Shown here one piece after another: positions 1 through 13,173 of a stretch of 64,000 nt of DNA. Made by a program: the position numbers and the translations under genes. The stretch comes from Baylisascaris procyonis (lineage: Eukaryota > Nematoda > Chromadorea > Rhabditida > Ascarididae): NCBI GenBank assembly GCA_037389465.1, contig JAZARR010000154.1, positions 1,426,001-1,490,000 of the forward strand, read 5' to 3'. The notes under the pieces are model-generated. The model ran no database searches, was not told the DNA's origin, and saw only the letters and a list, made by a program, of their open reading frames with translations. How positions within the stretch are numbered: the stretch's first letter is position 1; each line of letters begins with the position of its first letter.

Positions 1-1289
1 TCTCTTTCTCTCCTATTTTGGGGATCTTTTCACCCCTTCTCCCCCCCCCCCCTCCCTCCAAAACATCACTAAACAATACATCAACATCAATAAGCAATAC
101 AGACAACACAAAAAGAAAGGTATTATATAAAGAAACAATGCAAACTGAATTATAAGAAAATCCAAACCCAATACTAACATAATCCACATTCATTTTATCG
201 ACGACGCAAAACACTTCACAATGAAGATAAATGCATAAAAGAGAAGCACAGATCCACTTCTTGCTTGCGTACAACAAATTATCATTGAATAAAGCGAGGA
301 TAAGCGGATTTGAAGGATTTAGATCAATCCCTTCCATCCCCCCCCCGCTCATGCAAATGCATCGGTTTGCACCGTAATGAAACAAACCACCAAAATTTTG
401 ATTTTTGAGAAGGTAATCATTCCAATTTCCTATGTGATATAGTGCACCGCTCAAATCATAGTAGCAGCAGCATTTCAAATTTTATGCTGACTGTATTAAT
501 GTCATTAATAAATGTTGAGTTGACTTGTGAAAGCCCATCAACATATCGTATAGCGTTGAATAAAGCCCCGGGCTAATAAATTCCATCATATTTCTAGCAG
601 GTATTGAAATTGCGAAATATTTCTGCAGGTATAATTTGAGTATTGTATTATGATTCCGTGAGAGAATTCGATATTTCAAATATGTCAAAGTCACTATTTA
701 AACTTTTAGTATCTGGAATCGAAATGGGACCCTATTAGAACATGGCTGGTGAGTTGCCTTTTTTCTCAAATGTTTAATGAGCGAGAAGAGGGGCAGTATT
801 TGAGGCTATACGGTAAATTTAAATAACAACTTCATTTGAATAAATGTGAAAGTTTGTAGACAAAAAAAGTGAAAAACGAAATAAAATGAGCAACTATCAT
901 CCAATATCAATTTATCACTATAGATCATTGAATTCACTCAAATAAAAACGCTAATAGAAACGCTGTAAAAGAAGCATTTCCATATATATTTCAATTCTTC
1001 ATTACAAACAGCGCCAAAAACGTATCGCTAGATTATTAATTTCAATGCCAAACGATATTTCAAAAGAGCTTCTCAACACTTGTATTCCTTTTTCACTCTT
1101 CACCTGCCCAGCAACCTATGCAGACGTACAAGTTAAACATCTCCAATATATATCCTCATATATTCTTGTGGTGTATAAGGATAAACCGTAGAGGTGAAAC
1201 AACTCAACGATGCGAACTATGCAACTCTAGAATAAAGCAATCAATCGTTTCCACTCACACAGTGACGTTATGTTTTGATGAAACCCTCT
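1..1289. other. Intergenic, no gene seen
   Basis: AT-rich sequence beyond the stop codon of the Cramped-like gene. A C-rich homopolymer run lies at about 42-53. Short open frames on both strands have no convincing splice borders or protein character. No clear AATAAA for the minus-strand gene was found here. Confidence 0.5.
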
Positions 1290-4200
1290 TCATGGTATCT
1301 TTTTGGGTGTATCAATTGAAGTGAGCAACTGCTCAAAATTGCGGCAATAATCAACACTATTCTGCTGCATCATCATTTCGAACGAATACCTCACATCATC
1401 GGGCAGGTTGCTACTTCCTTTCAACGGTGACAAATCCATACTGCTCCCCACCACGACGCCCAAATCGACTGCACTTAGCTCCGTTAATGTTTTCTCATCT
1501 TGTTTCACTGACATCATGTTGTTATCCATCGCCGTATGCACCGTCGATTGCTTATATGCATCGCTATGGTGCGTCCCCATATCATTGCCTCTCACGTCGT
1601 TCAGTGCTCCTTCTGTCACATAGTGTAATTGCAGACCAGACGGATGATCTGTGTGCTTCGGATAGATTTCATGCTGTTCACAATGGGAACGATCGCCAAC
1701 ACACTGCCGATCGAGGATTGTGCTGTGTGCTGCAAGCTGCCGCTGTGTGGTCAACGAGGTGAGTACCTCGGCCGCAAAGCGCGTAGTTGGAGTTGCCGCC
1801 ACAACAGGTCGATAGCCACCAAGTTCAGGTGTTCCTGCCTCCATCCTATCCCCATCGGGTACATTTGCAACATTCGCATTCGTGACAGTATGAGAGAAAT
1901 CAGTTGGATTCTGTTCGCCAGCCATCGAATATGTTTGCATAGGCAAGTGGCATGCCGTACCACCGACAGTCGATTGCTGTGCATATCTCGGTGCACATGA
2001 AGCGGCCACATGCGTCGGAGTATCATAAACAGAATTTGCAAGCGATACATTTGTATGTGCTCCGATTCGCTGAAAAGATTCACTGTGTTATTCGCTTTCA
2101 TTAGTAACTGTATTTTAAGCATTATACACGCCTATAAAGTTAAGATAAAGTGGTATTGATATTAGATAACAGCGATAATCTTCCCACTAATCGTGGTTCT
2201 TTGTTGATCTCATCGATTCATAAAACCGTTGTCGTATATAATACTCAAATTAGGCCATTGGATCCGTTAATACTATAAATTTAGAAAATCAATTACGTAA
2301 AATAAACGAATTTAATCTATAAAATTACAAAAATGATATTTTCGCATTTGCCGTCTAAAGAAAGAAATCGATAATTAAGGGAAGCTCATCTTCACTTGTT
2401 CCTAACCAGGGCACAAGAGTAGAGAAGATGGGTGATTTCCAGAACCAAGAAATTAATCCCATGATTGGCAAATTTAATATCAACGAAACCGATATTGCAA
2501 CACCTATATTATAGCGTTTTTGAAACTGAAAAATATTTCTGAAGGAACTTTTGAAGCTTAAAATGTCCCTAAGTGCTGATCTATTTACAAGCAACATCAA
2601 CCAGTTACTTTCGATTGTGCTCGCTGAGTGTATGGCTTCGATCGCTTCTTCGTCTGCAGACTCTCCAACTGTAGCATAAATGCGTTATTCTCCGATTCGA
2701 CAACCTGGTCACACACGTTCACCGACGCACTTCCACCTGCAGTTGTAGACGAATCTGCAGTGGCCAACGCCGGAACTTTTGGCCCAGATGTGGTGGTAGA
2801 TTTTTGTGTAGTGTTTAGTGCACCACTTTCGTTAGAGTTCGAAGTTCGTCGTTTACGAGTTCTGTCTTCAACAGTCACCATTACCTGCCGAGCCTCATCT
2901 GCCGTTTCTGGCTCTGCCAATATCTAGAACACTTATGCGCATAACAATCTCTTATAAAAGAGGGAACAATTTGTCCGATACCCATAATAAAAACGAGAGA
3001 GGAAATTCTTTTCCATCGGAAATTTTTTGAAAGAAGTTCTTTTATCAAGAGAACTATAAAAACAATTTTGCTCTTGAATATTTCGCCAGAAGATTATGAG
3101 CAACTAAATATTTCATCTATACCCGCGTGCCTTTCCCCTTATCCTACTCCCAACATATCGAGATCAAAGAAGAGAAAAGCGAATTCGAAGAACAACCGAG
3201 GAATATTTTCGCATTTGAAATGCGTCTACTTTGCATATGACATTCGAAGACAATAAATACTGATCATTAACGATCATTAATGAATTCGTAACAATTGGAA
3301 ATCTATATCAGGTGGATTATTGAACGATACGAATATTTAAAAATAAAAATAAACAAACTTTGCAAAGATTTTCGCCATAATTGCGTGTGATGAGTGATAC
3401 AAATATGTTCCATGGCTCAACGGCTCTATTTCGGCTCCGATTCGTTGAATATTGCAGATAAATTTTTTCCTCCATTCCACACTGAAATCTTTTTTTCATC
3501 CGCAAAATTTCAACAGATACGTTTGAACGATGAGCCCAACAATGCACCGCTGTGAATAATCTTATTCTTGATTCGAAGTTATTCGTCACTTTGGCATATC
3601 TCCTGCCGATTTTTGCGCTGGAGATCGGGCAGGGAGGCTAAGAGGTAATGGAAGTGGGACAGGAGAATGGGTTGAGGGGCTTTCTAGCTGAATGCAAACT
3701 GTAAGTCACATCAAAATCACGAAAAGATGTAAATATCAACTACAGAATTGATATGACCCAACTGAGGTTTGCGATCATCTCACTCACAATGTTCCGACGC
3801 GTCCTGCCTTTACCATCACAACTTTAACGATTCGATTGCTCTCGCCTTTTTCTAACTGCTAAAACCATCTGATAGTTTTATAGAAGATTTCACACCCCAA
3901 GCCTCCATCATGCAATTCGGACATCTATCACCATTCGAGTATCATCTCATCATTACTTCAATTAGTTCAAAAATATAAAAACGCATTTGACTCCAAGAAT
4001 TCTCTAGTAATCGAAATATTTTACTTCCTTTCATTACATCATCCAAAATCAATTATGTCTCTTTTATTTGAATATTTCAAATTGAAGAGGCAATAAATGA
4101 TCACTAACAAGGTAGAAGAGTTCAGTGGCAGTTGCATCACCAACGTTTGCCTCAGTGAGACCGGCACGCAATGTCACCTCATTGAGCACGAATGAACTAG

Positions 4201-7200
4201 ATTCATTGTATAACGCATTAGGCACTTCCACTTGAATACCATCTGTATTATAGGATATGTTCAATGCATATATAATAAAGACAGAATGGATGCAAGGAGT
4301 AGCACAGCAGATTGAGCTTCACGACCTATGCACCTAATTCATGAAGAATTTGGCGAGTATTCACTACAGGAGTACCTTAAAGACGGATCATGGAGGTGAA
4401 ACTGCTTCACCTTCACATTTTTAAAACTTCACATTGCTTCATATAATCAAGATGCTTCACATGCTTCATAGGTAAAATTGCAACGTTACAACGCTTGTTC
4501 TGCATCTACCCAATTCATGCAACACCTATCTCCCAATTTACCGACGATTATATTTGAAAGAAAGAGGACAACGGGAGAGAAAAAAGAACTGACCATGATG
4601 AGTGCCTTCCGAGCAGGCTGTCAATCTGGGTGTCGTTGCTGCATCACTGTGGTTGCTGTGTTCGTCACATTCCTCTGCACAGCGTTGACTTAACTCTTTC
4701 CTCAACCTTCAAAGCAATAAAACTTTGCAAATCATCACTCAGCATGACCTTCATCCCTTTCCAATTGCTTAATTAAATCAACGTTCTAATAAAAGAATAA
4801 AAGTTCACTGGACCGGACGAACGTCTCTGCCTTACCTTTACCATCTTCTTATCGTTGCACACATCAAGTGGGGATGGAGGAGATAGAAAGGGATGGGGAG
4901 GGGGGGGGGGAGGAGGGGGGATGGAGAAGGGTCGAAGAACAGCGGCATTTGGAAATATCCTTTGCTCCTTTCAAAATATAATTGAAAACTTTCCCACTGA
5001 ACAACGAAATATTTACATATATACATTCGAGCTCGCAAGCAAACATTATAAATAAAGTTCACTGTAAAATCGAAATGAAGATTGGTGTAACATCGCTGAA
5101 AAAAATTGCTCTTTTTTTTTCTTTCACTTCCTCTTTACCTCGAATTCTTCACATTTTCCATACAACAAGCCAAATTGAATCAAAACAAAAGTAAACAAAT
5201 CCATAAAACGAAATTTTTTAGGCAAAAAGATAATTGATGAAGCATTGATGCGTATCTCTCTAGTGCACTTCTTCATACTTAGTAACGAATCCTATTTCTA
5301 AATATAGAATAAATATACTAATATCTGACATCAATAAGCAAACTAAGCTGAAGAACGACAACCGACCTGTTTATGCAAAATGCATTCGGACCCGAATCCT
5401 CAACGTACCGCACGAATAATCTGCCAAGTCGTGTTGTCTTATCTGGGTATATTGTCAAACTAAGAGCATCTTTTTCATCCATTTTTAGCTCTCCATCCTA
5501 TACAAAATAATATCCATCAGCCAGGAATATTCATATTGCTTTGAGCAGCCGAATTGGAATTTACAAAGGCACCTCCACTGAGCTTGAACGAATTTGGATA
5601 ATAGCCAAATCAGGCAAAATATAACAAAACATTACTGTACCATGATTCCTTCCAACAGTAATCTACAGCATGCAATTGATGAATGAACTTAAATTGAGGA
5701 CGGGAACGAAATCAGTTTACTTAAAAATGGATCACCGATGGTCACAGATTGCTATCGGTTCATAAACAAGTTCAGCTCCCAAAGGTTGAGTAGTCCTGAT
5801 TTCTTCAGAAAACCTCTATAGTGTAATCGAAAGAACTCATCTAAAAAACAATCCTAGCTCGCAGAACCATTCAACTTCACGAAATTAATCGCGTTTCTAT
5901 TTTGGTATAATAATAAAACAAATGATGTGTCATTCTAAAAATGAAACGAAACATAACGCCACCGCTCTAAAAAGAAGAAAGATAAGCACACATCGACCAA
6001 ACGAATTAAGTGAAACAACTCTAGCATATTCCCTAGATTGCTTGTTGCATAATTTTTGTCTTCATTCGGTGCCAATTTTACCGAAGAAGTTCGGATTCAT
6101 ACTTCGTCTCAAATATGCCCCAACGAAGGAAATATATAAAACACAATTTGGCAAATATTCACACTAAATACAGCTATGTCAATCATTGAAATATTCGCAA
6201 AGGATCGCTTAATTACGCAAAACTGCCGATTAGTTGACCTTATATTTTATACAGTAACTAGCCGCTTCAAATGTACTGTAAACAATCAATTTTTCACGAC
6301 CACAGATTTCATCGATAATAAAGTAAACAGTCGTTCGTAAAAAATATATATGCAGAAAGAATTCCTCAACTGTACAAGAAAAAAGCGTTTTCTTAATTCG
6401 TTTTTATTCCGCCTCCATCTGCCCTTCTCTTCCTCTTTGCACCTCTATAAAAATTCGACAATAAAAAAATTTTTCGCGTCTTACGGCAGTTGCAGAAGTT
6501 TGTCATAGACATAGATGGACCACAAACGAGAAATTTCACAGACAATACAGATATTCACATCAAAAATATCGCGGATATGAAAGCGATAGCTAAAATCTTC
6601 TGTGCCGAATATTTACACTCAATTTGACCAAGTGAACTTTATGCTGAAAGATATGGAATAAAGTGCGAATTCGTTTTCGACAATATTTCAAAAAAGAATC
6701 TAAAAAAGATTTACAATTTTTCTGAGACGATGTATCCATTTCATTTTCAGCAACTTGAAAATATTGCATAGATGCTCGGTCATCGCGAGTCGAATACGTA
6801 TCAAAGGATTCTGTGCACATGATTCCACATAGCTACGATCGGCTTCATATCTCGGCGAAAGATATACGAAAATATGCGACGGTAATGGTTCCTCCGCTTT
6901 CTGACCTATATCAAATAAAACAAATCAACCAACTTGCCAAACAAAATGCGAGAATAAAAACGAAAAATCCACCTTTTAGGGTGTTCTCACAAATCTATAT
7001 GAGTGCAGTGAATACCCCTTTCCCTACTCTTCGCTTCCTATGGAAATCGAATCCACTGCCGATATATTCCAATGATTCAATCACCTGTTAGCATAAAAAA
7101 GTGATCGACTCTTATGCTTTATATGCAAATATGATTGACGTTCCCGCTATATATCATCATATATTTCAACATTTCAACGTTATATTTAGTGATATACTCG

Positions 7201-10200
7201 TTTATGTTTATTTTATGTATTATTTCAATTTCACTCATTAAAAATCTGCAATTTTCTTTCTTCCTGATGATAAAGATCTTTACTAGTGTTGCTAATACAA
7301 AAAAACCGCAGTCAAATTGCATATAACAAACAAATGAGCAACTCTATGAATAGTCACCTAAATGACTCTATTCGGAATTCTTATATATTCCCTCCCCTCC
7401 TCCACTTCCACTAAAATCAGAAATCATAGATGCAAGCTTCCAAATGATACGATTAGTTTTATATTTACTCGAGCACGTAAGCATCAAATCAAATGAAATT
7501 CATTTCTTATAAATAAAAATGTCAGAGGCAATTGTGAAGTACATCAAAGTGAAATTTTCATCACAACTGCACAATCTCTCAAAAAAATAAAACCACAACT
7601 TGAAAATGCTTCGGCCATATAAAGGCACTTTCAAACATTCAGCTAGCTTCCTGCTGAGACCATTTTCTTGAAACAACGAAGAGCTTTAAAAAACGATGAT
7701 CCCACTGAAAAATGGCTCCATTCGGTTTGTCACCTCTTCTTCCTAAAGCTTATATAAAAGTTTATTATCACTGCTTTTCAACTGAAGAAAACAGTTGAAA
7801 ACAGCGGTAGATACTGATTATTAAAAGTAAAAGTAAAATGCTAATAGTAAATAGTTTTTGTAAATGTTAGTAAAGTGCAAAATGTAAAATAATAAGTGCT
7901 AATAATAAAATGTTAAAAGTTAAAAACAAACTGGGAAATAGCTTTTGAAGAGCGGGACATGCCGGCGTTCGTATTGGCACCGCTTGCTTCTTCTTCTTTG
8001 GTCGTACAGATGTCGACCTGCATATGAGCTCATAAGTATGTGAGAGAGAAAATACAAACAAAAATAGTTGCTATTTTTGAAAAAAAAAAGACAACCATTT
8101 CAGGGTCAGAGAGGTGTATATACACGCACATGAAAGTTTTATTAAAAAATCTCGAAAATCAGCCTAAATTATGGTTGACAACATCTCTGAATCGCTCCTA
8201 TTACATTCTAATATATTTTCTCCATTCAGCCATTCCTAAAAGTTCGGATTCTTCCCTCATCTCCATCCATATTGCTCCATATCGAAAAAAAAACAACTCC
8301 AGAGCACTGCAATCGGAAAGAAATGAAATTCCGATAAAAAGATGCAGCAGTTTCACAGCAACTTACCCTTCAAGAATAAGCTGTCGCAGTTTAGCTGGGT
8401 CGAACTTTGCGTCGCCGGTTCTCTTTTTCCATTCGAAGCCATTGATCACGACGAACAATTCCCGAGCATCCCGCGGCACATCACCCAACAACTCTACAAA
8501 ATATCACGAATGTACTTAGGATGCCAATAACAGCATGCAAAGTCACCGGCTTATGAGGTCGTTTTGACGCTTTTGACTAAAGCCTCTTAAGCATTCACCT
8601 TTCGCGTGACTAGGTTTTCAAGCCTCTCTCCAACTCCTCTCCTCTCATTTAAGTTCATCAAAAATCAGTGCCGTATTTTCCTATTATTATATAAATTTAT
8701 GCACTTTTCAGCAATGATCAAGCAAATCGAACAACCTTCATCAATAGGTGCCGTCGATTTGAGCAGCTTATAGGAGTTGAAATAATAATTGCGAATTTGT
8801 TCCTTGTCTTTATTCATCTTCCTTCGACTCATCAGCCTTGCAACTTGCTCGAAATCCTTTCCGTACTGTAATTAATACACTTCATTCAGACATAATCAAG
8901 ATCTTGCAGACACACTGCTCATGATGTATATTCATATATCGATCCACGGTCACGATAGACTGCAGTAAGGACATCTGTGCCACCCGGAAGCAATCGTTGA
9001 AGCGAACTCAATTGATTAAATGTTTATTTTAGATGCTCATTGCTCATCCCCTTTCCCCTTCCCACTCCGCCCTTCTTCTTGAACGCAGTGAAAAATTTGC
9101 TTCCTTCAGTTGCGGCGGGGAAAAGGTTCCTCCGTCCACTATGCTACCACGTTGCAATTTAGTGTGATTCGCACAAATGAAATTTCATCAAAAAATTTCT
9201 CTCTCTCCTCCTCTCCCTTTCCAAAATTATACGAAATTGATAATCATTTAGGTTTCATTCGAGGTGATTTCCCATAAAGGTTTCCTACTTGTCTAACAGA
9301 GAAACAAAATTTTATTCGAATCGCTCTCCAGACTCCTCTCAAATCGAACTCTATTCCCAATGACGATTAAATAAATTATTAGAACAAGTGAGTTTTTGTT
9401 TCGCTTAGTGAGCTGAAAACTGATTCCATTAAAACTTTCTACCTTCGCATTAGTGAATCCACATCGATAGCATAGAAAAATTTTCTGAAGAAAAACGTAC
9501 GATGAGGAGACCCTCTGCTATCTTTGATTGAGAGCATCACTATACAATATTAATCGCTTTTCCATATTAGCACAGGGTTCGCTTAATGTTGTTTGTGTTC
9601 AAAGGATTAAATAAGCTTTCACTTTTGTCTTTCATAGAGCATCTGCCTCCCACGTAATAACGAATTGAATTTTTTTGGACCCCTCTTGTTTGGACGCCAA
9701 TCCTTTTTTTTATTCCAAACATATTAAATTGGAGGAAGGAACAACGGAAAAAAGGGGGATAAATGAGCGAAGCTGGAAAGAGTGGATAAGAAGGGACACA
9801 ATGCGAGAAGCAACCAAATAATTGATGAGAACGACAGAGTGTTTATATTTCATAACAATACGGCAGAAATCAATTGAAATCGTTGAAAAGAATCCTTGAA
9901 GAATATCATCGACGCTAATCATTATAAAAGTTTTTCTTATAAGACCAATAATGAATGCAATGATCCACTCGCCTGCTTGATGCCCTCGTAGAATAGACCG
10001 ATCTCAGAGTTATTCCACTGTCCCCATTTGCGAGTCGTCTTTGCAATTGATGAAGTCGACGTTGTCAACGTTGTTGACGATGTAACACAGACTTCTGATG
10101 AATCACTTGTCATAAGCGTAGATGGTTGCGGTGCAGCACAGGATGTAGCATTAGCCTGAGCTTGAGCTACTGAATAAGGTCGGAAAGTGAGACGACGTCG

Positions 10201-10308
10201 TGACATGCCACTGGTGGCATTATTTGGCGGTGCCGTGTCAACCCGTGCGCTATTCGATGTTGTCGGTTGCTGTGAAACAACGCTTGCTACTGTTACCTCA
10301 TCACTCAT
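1290..10308 (-). CDS. cramp1-like: Cramped/CRAMP1-like SANT-domain chromatin protein, 10 exons
   Basis: Exons on the minus strand: 10308-9973, 8865-8736, 8493-8367, 8017-7932, 6905-6715, 5497-5367, 4706-4594, 4242-4109, 2923-2609, 2069-1290. All phases agree and the sum is 2343 nt, 780 residues plus stop. Residues about 96-155 form the SANT-like segment (KWGQWNNSEIGLFYEG, then YGKDFEQVARLMSRRK and KEQIRNYYFNSYKLL). Exon 4 gives TSVRPKKKKQAVPIRTPACP, matching the CRAMP1 block that ends in RIKAPMCRALKKL. Exon 5 resembles its proline-rich ELQPR/LAQNPRLR region, and exon 6 its LHLFP strand region. The extreme C terminus has MMQQNSVDYCRNFEQLL, equivalent to MMNENSIDYISRFNDLA of CRAMP1. The family is nuclear, Polycomb-related in Drosophila and linked to histone H1 gene expression in vertebrates. 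The ATG follows an acceptor by 3 nt. Intron 1 has a GC donor. Exon 7's acceptor is the weakest call. Confidence 0.9.
9966..9975 (-). other. GC-AG splice donor of Cramped intron 1
   Basis: Exon 1 ends in AAG-CAG and the intron begins GCGAGT instead of GT; it ends with ATTACAG before TACGGA at 8865. The join restores EGIKQ-YGKDFEQ, the expected SANT sequence, in phase 0. No GT donor nearby gives this join. CAG|GCGAGT is a good match to known GC donors apart from the second base. Confidence 0.75.
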
Positions 10309-10310
10309 TT

Positions 10311-10322
10311 TCTGCAAGTAGA
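10311..10322 (-). promoter_or_regulatory. Probable trans-splice acceptor, Cramped-like gene
   Basis: The minus strand reads ACTTGCAG followed by AAA and the ATG at 10308. An acceptor this close to the start, with no upstream exon in view, fits spliced-leader addition. A distant cis-spliced 5' exon is the alternative. Confidence 0.5.
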
Positions 10323-11955
10323 GATCAGCAGAATCTCCTCAATGCAATACTCCCTTCATTTCGATATACTGCGTTAAACACTCCGGTATGATCACCTATG
10401 GGAATGCATAATTGACACAACCTCAGCAAGATACTCTTCTATTTGTAGAGAGCTATACTCGTTCCTTCACAATTAATTGTGGTCATATCATATCTTTATT
10501 TGCCACATTCATCCCATTCTTATAAATTATGCCTTCCTCAAACAGAGAGGGAGGAGGAATGGGAGATTACTGAGGAGAGTCCATCGAAGAAATTGTCATA
10601 TTCATTCAGCACACGAAATACATAACAAGTTGCACAAATCGATATGAATTTAGATGATTTCATCAACACATAACTGCCAATTCGCATAATCAAACACATC
10701 CTCACTAATGAATACTGAACGTTCCATAACTCAACACTGAAATAATACTATTAAATGAATCCCAACACTACCCTCGTCGATAAAGTTGAAAATCTCACGT
10801 CGTTTACCTTCACCCACCAACTGTCGAATAAAAAGGTGACCATTATAACAAAACAGCACCTCGATGCCTGCTTAAAAAGTTTGTTCAACGAACCCAAACA
10901 TATATCCATAATTACTGTGCATTAACAATTACAACATGTCCTATAATATCGTGAATAGTATCATACACTTTGTAAGAGATCTCAAAATTCAGTGTTCATT
11001 GCAGCATCTTGCCTATGACTTCCGATCCTGTAAAAAGGCTTTGATGCATCGTTTACTACATTGTAGGTTCATACAAACTTCCAATTTTCAAAACAACTAG
11101 GGAGAGATGTTCTTTCTTCATATAATTTATGTTCGTGACCATCATATTGCAAGTGACCACGATCTTCATTGGAAATTGCAAAGCCGAAACGCCATTCTTG
11201 ACCGCCAAATACATCCTTCATTTAGTGCAGGATATATGGACTGAACATTATCGAAATGCCTTTGTTAATTACTGCTGCTTCGAAGTGCTATACCCGTGCA
11301 TATCCCTTTATTTAATTATTGACACCACATTTTGAGAATGTCCAAGAATGCACCCCTTCGTGATTCCGCCGAATTACATTATGAAGTTAAAAACGTCGAA
11401 CCTGGAATCAGAGGAATACTACTAAAATTGCGAGCGGCTCTTTTCATATTCCATTCCCGCAAACGTTTTAGTTTGCATTCCTTCCCATCCTGGTCAGCTA
11501 AAAAGTGTTGCGCTATAAACTAGATTTTGTTCATTCTCCAATTTCGTGTTCTAGAGAGCTGGGATCTGCTTCCCTGTGATATTATTAATACATATGTTCC
11601 CTATCGAACGCCTCGAAATGTTTGATATTTGCTCATTCATACGCTTTGTGAATGTTCAAATAGAATTAAATAAACAATTCTCAATAGCGTAAAATTAATT
11701 AGGACAGAGGGGGTGGTTATTTGGACATTTAAGAACAACCCAAATGCGACAAAAACTGATGACCCTAAGTCTGCTATGACGTCGACTCGTTCCAATACGA
11801 TAATACTTTCCGGATCGAAATTCGGTCTCTTTATTGTATATTTCTTGCCCCTTTTCTTTTATTCTCGGATTGACTATGAACAGAGCAAATGTAGGGAAAA
11901 ATTGTGGGGTTAGGCTTTTGAAGACCTGGAACAAACTTCGGACAGACGTTTAATC
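10323..11955. other. Intergenic, no supported gene
   Basis: AT-rich sequence upstream of the Cramped-like gene. The short open frames on both strands lack paired splice signals and recognisable protein. This interval should hold the promoter and outron of that gene, but no specific element can be defined. Confidence 0.4.
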
Positions 11956-11978
11956 ACCTACCTTGGTAGGTACCTACC
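11956..11978. repeat. Nested palindrome ACCTACC/GGTAGGT
   Basis: ACCTACC-TT-GGTAGGT (11956-11971) is immediately followed by ACCTACC, so the second half also forms the perfect palindrome GGTAGGTACCTACC (11965-11978). It sits at the left edge of the LTR-like unit and could be a binding site or element boundary. Confidence 0.6.
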
Positions 11979-12004
11979 CTCTCCTGCCTACCCTCACAAT
12001 CGGT

Positions 12005-12417
12005 CTGTAAGGCAGATTAGCAGAACGCAAATCAACTGCTTTCGTGCAGAGCAGGGGAAAGGACGATCATACGACAGATCAAACTGCTTACGAATGCCTT
12101 GACGATCTCAAGGTAAAACAAACTATCTATAAATGCCTTGAGCCAAACTCGGGGCGTATAAAAGGCGAGCGTATTTGTTTGCAGCTTCAGTGTTTCAATT
12201 TTAGTCTTTAGCACGGGCTCGGACAGCGCTGGGCACGCCAGCTTGGAGCGGCGTGCTCTGATCGTCGGCCGTCGGAACCACGCAAGGGGCACTGCAGATA
12301 GCGCTGAGGCCCTGTTAGGACCAGCTTTAGTCCTCTCCCGATCTCCCTGTTTTGTTTGTAGTTCTGTGTAAATTTATTTTAAGCTTCAAATAAAATCTTA
12401 TTGTGTCGCCTCCACAT
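12005..12417 (+). mobile_element. LTR-like unit (possible solo LTR)
   Basis: The segment is visibly richer in G+C than its surroundings. It carries a TATA box (TATAAAA, 12157-12163) and about 230 nt further on a poly(A) signal (AATAAA, 12389-12394), the order expected of U3-R-U5. Proposed ends are TGTAAGG and CTCCACA, but no matching target-site duplication was found and there is no second copy in the window, so the borders are guesses. A small capped non-coding transcription unit is the main alternative. Confidence 0.3.
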
Positions 12418-12660
12418 AGCACCTGGTAAGCCTCAAGAGAAACCGAACCAACCCTTAAAGGTCCAGTGCCTACAACTTTTTGTTGCATTCAAGCAAGAGC
12501 TGAAGCAAGCGAACTGGCTCAAAAGAATGGGGGGAGGGGAAGTGATCGAAGAATTCAAATTCAGCAGAACTCTCCTTTCAAGTAAAATTCACACGCATCG
12601 CCCACTTGTTATGACTTAATTTGATGATAACGAATAAATAGCCTCCTTATATTCTCTTAA

Positions 12661-13173
12661 ATGAAAAAAAAAAACGTTTCCTTTAACATTCCATGCTTTC
12701 AATGCACCACACCAGACTCTCTCTGGAATCTTCAACATCTCCTGGCTAGTGGCTATCTCCGGATCGAGTCACGTAACTCGCATCCACATGAAAATGGCCT
12801 AGAGCCGGTATCCGACTTAACTCTTACCCCGCATATCCCAGACTTTACAAGACAATTTCTGCTAGCGCATCTTCGTCATGATGTTGTTATCCTTAGCTCT
12901 TTTCATGAGTTCTTGCAAACTTCCATAAACATCTCTCATCATTTCAATACAGCTCCGTGTGTATTTGTGTCTCTGAGCTGGGTCTATCAAGCAATGTCTT
13001 TGTACCGACGAATCAATAGTGTAATTATAGTGCCCCAAGTTGCCAAAAATTGCGTGTACATCCCGCCGACTGGGTTATCTAAAGATGCTCTCCTGTACAA
13101 GATTTTTACAAACGGCTGGCAGTTATATGAAGGTATCACCTATTACTTTTACTTAACTCGTAGAAGTGAATGA
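12661..13173 (+). other. Unassigned 170-codon open frame
   Basis: This is the longest unassigned open frame between the first two genes. It begins with a lysine-rich stretch coded by an A run, then has ordinary mixed composition and no motif that can be named. No good acceptor or donor pair flanks it, and it ends shortly after a weak AAG|GTATCA. It may be chance, or residue of the LTR-like element 250 bp upstream. Confidence 0.15.

Noticed and set aside
1408..2000. Three overlapping plus-strand frames
   Set aside because: They are shadows of the last Cramped exon, whose minus-strand frame ends with the conserved family C terminus.
4838..5062. Pro/Gly-rich frames around 4880-4930
   Set aside because: They translate a G-rich purine tract and its complement; the stretch is within the Cramped intron between exons 6 and 7.
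8040..8519. 159-codon plus-strand frame
   Set aside because: It is the antisense of Cramped exon 3 and its flanks; the minus strand has the conserved protein and the splice sites.
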